Assembly: GCA_017538845.1 (NCBI GenBank)
Contig: JAFYIC010000083.1
Span: forward strand, 1-9,857
DNA from: Bacillota bacterium
GTDB lineage: Bacteria; Bacillota; Clostridia; Peptostreptococcales; Anaerovoracaceae
Length of the DNA: 9,857 nt
Reading direction: 5' to 3'
The notes beneath the pieces were generated by a model that had not been told where the DNA came from, did no database searches, and saw only the letters and a list, made by a program, of their open reading frames with translations. Within the stretch, counting starts at the first letter, position 1. Every line of letters starts with the position of its first letter. A program made the translations under genes and the position numbers. Shown piece by piece: positions 7,627 to 9,857 of this stretch.

Positions 7627-7640
7627 TCTGTCTCTTCCTT

Positions 7641-7653
7641 TGTTTAGTAAACA
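7641..7653. promoter_or_regulatory. Palindromic operator O1 (GH4 side)
   Basis: TGTTTAGTAAACA, a perfect palindrome with a single central base. It lies between the predicted operon transcription start (about 7677) and the GH4 ribosome binding site (7634-7640), so a bound repressor would block initiation or early elongation. An identical copy lies at 7803-7815. Its probable ligand is the LacI-family protein encoded from 7837. Confidence 0.8.
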
Positions 7654-7672
7654 CCATTGACCTCTAATCCTC

Positions 7673-7685
7673 TGTTTACGTTTAT
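7673..7685. promoter_or_regulatory. Degenerate operator half-site or weak cre-like site
   Basis: TGTTTACGTTTAT shares the left half TGTTTA with the two perfect operators but not the right half. It overlaps the end of the -10 hexamer and the predicted start of transcription. It also partly resembles the CcpA cre consensus, with a central CG but about four mismatches at fixed positions. Either reading is weak. Confidence 0.3.
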
Positions 7686-7712
7686 TATAAATCCGATTTC
7701 CGCCTTTGTAAA
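7684..7712 (-). promoter_or_regulatory. Sigma-A type promoter of the GH4 operon
   Basis: On the minus strand the -35 is TTTACA (7712-7707), the spacer is 17 bp, and the -10 is TATAAT (7689-7684), a perfect consensus. Transcription should begin near 7677, giving a leader of about 50 nt that contains O1. This strong unregulated core with an operator just downstream fits repressor control and induction. Confidence 0.8.
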
Positions 7713-7717
7713 TACAA
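7706..7717. repeat. Short inverted repeat over the -35 element
   Basis: TTGTA-AA-TACAA, 5-bp arms around 2 bp, covering the -35 hexamer of the operon promoter. It differs from the two 13-bp operators, so it could bind a second regulator or be chance in AT-rich DNA. Confidence 0.3.
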
Positions 7718-7774
7718 TTATCGAAATCATTCAGCCGCCGCAGGGATCCACGGAAGATTTTACGGCTTTTCATC

Positions 7775-7803
7775 TTGCACTTTTCAGGGTTTTAGTGTAT
7801 CAT
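7775..7803 (+). promoter_or_regulatory. Probable promoter of the regulator-kinase operon
   Basis: TTGCAC (7775-7780), a 17-bp spacer, then TATCAT (7798-7803). The -10 matches the consensus at five of six bases; the -35 is weak, with only TTG matching. Initiation would fall at about 7810, inside operator O2, which fits autorepression. Confidence 0.55.
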
Positions 7804-7815
7804 GTTTAGTAAACA
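7803..7815. promoter_or_regulatory. Palindromic operator O2 (regulator side)
   Basis: A second identical TGTTTAGTAAACA palindrome. It overlaps the last base of the predicted -10 and the likely transcription start of the regulator gene, and lies 21 bp before its ATG. The centre-to-centre distance to O1 is 162 bp, so looping is conceivable. It probably mediates autoregulation. Confidence 0.8.
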
Positions 7816-7836
7816 AAGCTTAGAAAGGAACAAACC

Positions 7837-8850
7837 ATGGCCAACATGCGGCAGGTTGCTGAAGAAGCAGGATGCTCTCTGGCTACCGTATCACGGGTGC
7901 TTTCAGGGGATTCCCGCTTCAAGGTAACAGAAGAAACAAAAGAGAAAATATTTGACGCAGTCAGAAAGCTCGACTATGTCCTCCCCTCCCGGGATGTGAA
8001 CAGAGTCCAGATCGGCTGCGTGCTTTCCATTACCACGGAAAAATATTCGGACCCGTTTTTCACCGACATACTGAGCAGTATAGAGAAAGAATGCGACAGA
8101 CAGAATTTCGCTATAACTACAGTCAGGACTTTCAATGAGCTGAGAAACCCCAGCAATCTGAGGGAATTCATCGGCGCGGATCTGACCGGTGTCATACTCA
8201 TGGAAAGGATATCAGACGCTATCCTCGAACAGATAAAAGCCAACAGCCCATACATAATTTTCATCGATAACGATGAGGACGATTATCACTACGACGGCGT
8301 AGGCTTCGACCACAGAGTGGCTAACAAACAGGCTATGGACTGTCTCATACGCCACGGGTACAGGCGCATAGCTCTCATAAGCGGCAGTTCGCCCAACGAG
8401 CCTATGGAGGATTCCATAAGGCTTTCCACATACAGGGATTCCCTTATGAAAGCCGGCCTCCCTTATGATGAGCATCTGATCAGAGATTGCCGATGGGATC
8501 TGGACCTGTGTGCGGAGCAGACAAAGGAACTGCTGAGTCTGAAAAATCCGCCTGACGCCATATTCGCAGGCAGTGATTCTCTTGCGGCCGCGGTCCTGAG
8601 CACCGTATACGGAATGGGGCTCTCCTGCCCCGATGACATAGGGATAATCGGATTCAATAATATAGACCAGTGCAACTATATGGTCCCGCCTTTGACTACT
8701 GTGGATATACCTACTGAAAGCATAGGGACCATCGCAGTCCAGAGACTGCAGGAAATGATAGAGAAAAAGGACAGCCACATGAGGAAGATCCTGCTCCCTA
8801 CGAAGATCGTGGAGCGGGAATCTCTGAAAAAAGCAAGGAGCAGCAAATGA
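7837..8850 (+). CDS. LacI/GalR-family transcriptional regulator
   Basis: A 337-residue DNA-binding repressor with a normal family layout. The N-terminal helix-turn-helix is at residues 4-23 (MRQVAEEAGCSLATVSRVLS, recognition helix SLATVSRVL). The periplasmic-binding-protein-like sensor domain starts at about 58 (QIGCVLSIT) and includes HGYRRIALISGS, a DAIFAGSDSLAAAVL block, PDDIGIIGFNNID and PPLTTVDIPTESIG. The linker after helix 3 (LDYVLPSRDVNRVQ) is short and lacks the usual YxPNxxARxL hinge helix; this resembles what I recall of EbgR-like members. The ATG at 7837 follows AAAGGA by 7 nt. It faces away from the GH4 operon, and its stop overlaps the kinase start. It should repress both transcription units from the two palindromes until an inducer derived from the imported sugar binds. 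The effector is unknown. Confidence 0.94.
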   Translation: MANMRQVAEEAGCSLATVSRVLSGDSRFKVTEETKEKIFDAVRKLDYVLPSRDVNRVQIGCVLSITTEKYSDPFFTDILSSIEKECDRQNFAITTVRTFNELRNPSNLREFIGADLTGVILMERISDAILEQIKANSPYIIFIDNDEDDYHYDGVGFDHRVANKQAMDCLIRHGYRRIALISGSSPNEPMEDSIRLSTYRDSLMKAGLPYDEHLIRDCRWDLDLCAEQTKELLSLKNPPDAIFAGSDSLAAAVLSTVYGMGLSCPDDIGIIGFNNIDQCNYMVPPLTTVDIPTESIGTIAVQRLQEMIEKKDSHMRKILLPTKIVERESLKKARSSK

Positions 8851-9857
8851 AATACTATTTGGGTATCGACGGCGGCGGAACAAAAACACGGTTCCTCATC
8901 GGAGACGACAAAGGGAACATCACAGCAGAATATACCGGCGGAAGCGGATACTATGAGCAATGCGGCCTTGACGGTCTGACGGAGCTGATCAAAAGCGGCA
9001 CGGATAATGTGTGCCGGCAGACCGGCATCAGTCCCGATGAAATATCGTCCTGCTTCGTCGGATGCGCCGGATACGGTGACGTAAAGGAGGATGAGGCTCT
9101 TATCGCAGGCGCTGTATCAAAAGGCCTCGGAAGTATCCCCCACACCATCGGCAATGACTGTGAGAACGCCCATGCAGGCGCCCTTCTGGGACGCCCCGGT
9201 ATAAATATAATCGCAGGCACAGGAGCCATCTCATACGGAAAGAACGCCGACGGTGAGTCAGCAAGAGCCGGCGGCTGGCATCATCTTCTGGGAGGCGACG
9301 AAGGAAGCGCCTACTGGGTAGGTCTGAACCTGATCAACGAATTCCAAAGGCAAAGTGACGGCAGAGATCCCGAGACACTTCTCTACACAGCCGTAAAAAC
9401 CATACTGGAACTGGAAAGCGATGATGAACTCAATAAACGGATCTTCGATGACTGGAAGATGGACAGAGCTAAGATAGCGGGTCTTGCTCCGCTCTGCGGT
9501 TTCCTCTATGACCAGGACGATCTCTACGGCCGCGGCATAATCAATGTCGCCGCCATTGAACTGGGCGATCTTGCCATCGCGCTGCTCAGACGGCTCAAAT
9601 TCGAAGAACCTATACTGGTCAGCTGCACCGGAGGCCTCTTCAATCTTGGGAAGAGAATAACCGAACCTCTCAGCGAGATACTCACGGCCAACGGTATGCA
9701 ATATGTGGACGCCGCCCTCTCACCCGCCTGCGGAGCTGTGATACTGGCTATGCAGAGGGACGGCATACAGGTCGATGAATCGCAGGTCAATCGGATGAAC
9801 GTCTACTCAAGCAAAGCAAATGAGAAAGATAAAAAAGCCAGAGACGATAAGGAAAAA
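8847..9857 (+). CDS. BadF/N-acetylglucosamine-kinase-type sugar kinase, frame open at window end
   Basis: 337 codons are visible without a stop. This is an ASKHA-fold ATP-dependent sugar kinase that should phosphorylate a hexosamine or hexose in the cytoplasm. Motifs are phosphate-1 DGGGTKTR (8-15), NDCENAHAGAL (103-113) with the probable catalytic Asp104, phosphate-2 IIAGTGAISYG (121-131), the family block GGWHHLLGGDEGSAYWVG (142-159), SCTGGLF (259-265) and SPACGAVILA (292-301). The GGW-DEGS block is typical of eukaryotic-type GlcNAc kinases and their bacterial BadF/BadG relatives. AAGGAG lies 6 nt before the ATG, which overlaps the regulator stop (ATGA). In this context a GalNAc, galactosamine or GlcNAc kinase feeding AgaS is plausible, though specificity is not readable. 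After the core ends near residue 305, the protein continues with a charged Lys/Asp/Glu-rich stretch, so a tail or a further domain may lie beyond the window. Confidence 0.88.
   Translation, partial: MKYYLGIDGGGTKTRFLIGDDKGNITAEYTGGSGYYEQCGLDGLTELIKSGTDNVCRQTGISPDEISSCFVGCAGYGDVKEDEALIAGAVSKGLGSIPHTIGNDCENAHAGALLGRPGINIIAGTGAISYGKNADGESARAGGWHHLLGGDEGSAYWVGLNLINEFQRQSDGRDPETLLYTAVKTILELESDDELNKRIFDDWKMDRAKIAGLAPLCGFLYDQDDLYGRGIINVAAIELGDLAIALLRRLKFEEPILVSCTGGLFNLGKRITEPLSEILTANGMQYVDAALSPACGAVILAMQRDGIQVDESQVNRMNVYSSKANEKDKKARDDKEK

Noticed and set aside
7627..7773. Upstream extension of the GH4 reading frame to an ATG at 7773
   Set aside because: It would encode 49 residues lacking any GH4 similarity and run through the consensus promoter and operator O1; the ATG at 7626 has a good ribosome binding site and starts directly at the Rossmann motif.
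8212..8889. Minus-strand open frame of 225 codons opposite the regulator
   Set aside because: It overlaps the conserved sensor domain of the LacI-family gene and shows no protein family features.

Overview
The window holds most of a sugar (probably amino-sugar) uptake and catabolism locus built around a divergent regulatory gap. Moderate GC, strong AGGAGG-type ribosome binding sites, frequent ATA and AGA/AGG codons, short lipoprotein signal peptides, a LacI-family repressor and a two-permease ABC importer with no ATPase gene beside it all suggest a Gram-positive anaerobe of the Clostridia/Firmicutes type. This is inferred from style only; no rRNA or marker gene is present.

Left of the gap, seven genes run leftward on the minus strand as one apparent operon: a GH4 alpha-galactosidase (MelA-type, 7626-6301), an extracellular solute-binding lipoprotein (6246-4945), two ABC permeases of the MalF and MalG types (4925-4044 and 3971-3132), AgaS (3107-1953), a KbaZ/GatZ-family protein (1956-625), and a right-handed beta-helix lipoprotein that leaves the window (608-1). 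Gaps are 16-72 bp, and the agaS and kbaZ reading frames overlap if the upstream kbaZ start is used. A well-formed promoter for the operon lies at 7712-7684.

Right of the gap, a LacI-family regulator (7837-8850) is followed, with an ATGA overlap, by a BadF/N-acetylglucosamine-kinase-type sugar kinase (8847 to the window end). The 210-bp gap carries two identical 13-bp perfect palindromes (TGTTTAGTAAACA), each lying between a predicted promoter and the nearest ribosome binding site. They are the obvious candidate operators for the regulator.

Proposed working: the beta-helix lipoprotein acts on or binds a glycan at the cell surface. The binding protein and permeases import an oligosaccharide, energised by a shared ATPase encoded elsewhere. 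The GH4 enzyme releases an alpha-linked galactose-configured sugar inside the cell, and the kinase phosphorylates it. AgaS deaminates/isomerises galactosamine-6-P to tagatose-6-P, and the KbaZ-like protein passes it on, perhaps by direct 4-epimerisation to fructose-6-P, because no aldolase catalytic subunit or tagatose-6-P kinase is visible. The family assignments are strong; the amino-sugar substrate is inferred from the gene combination. No RNA genes, insertion sequences or CRISPR arrays were seen.
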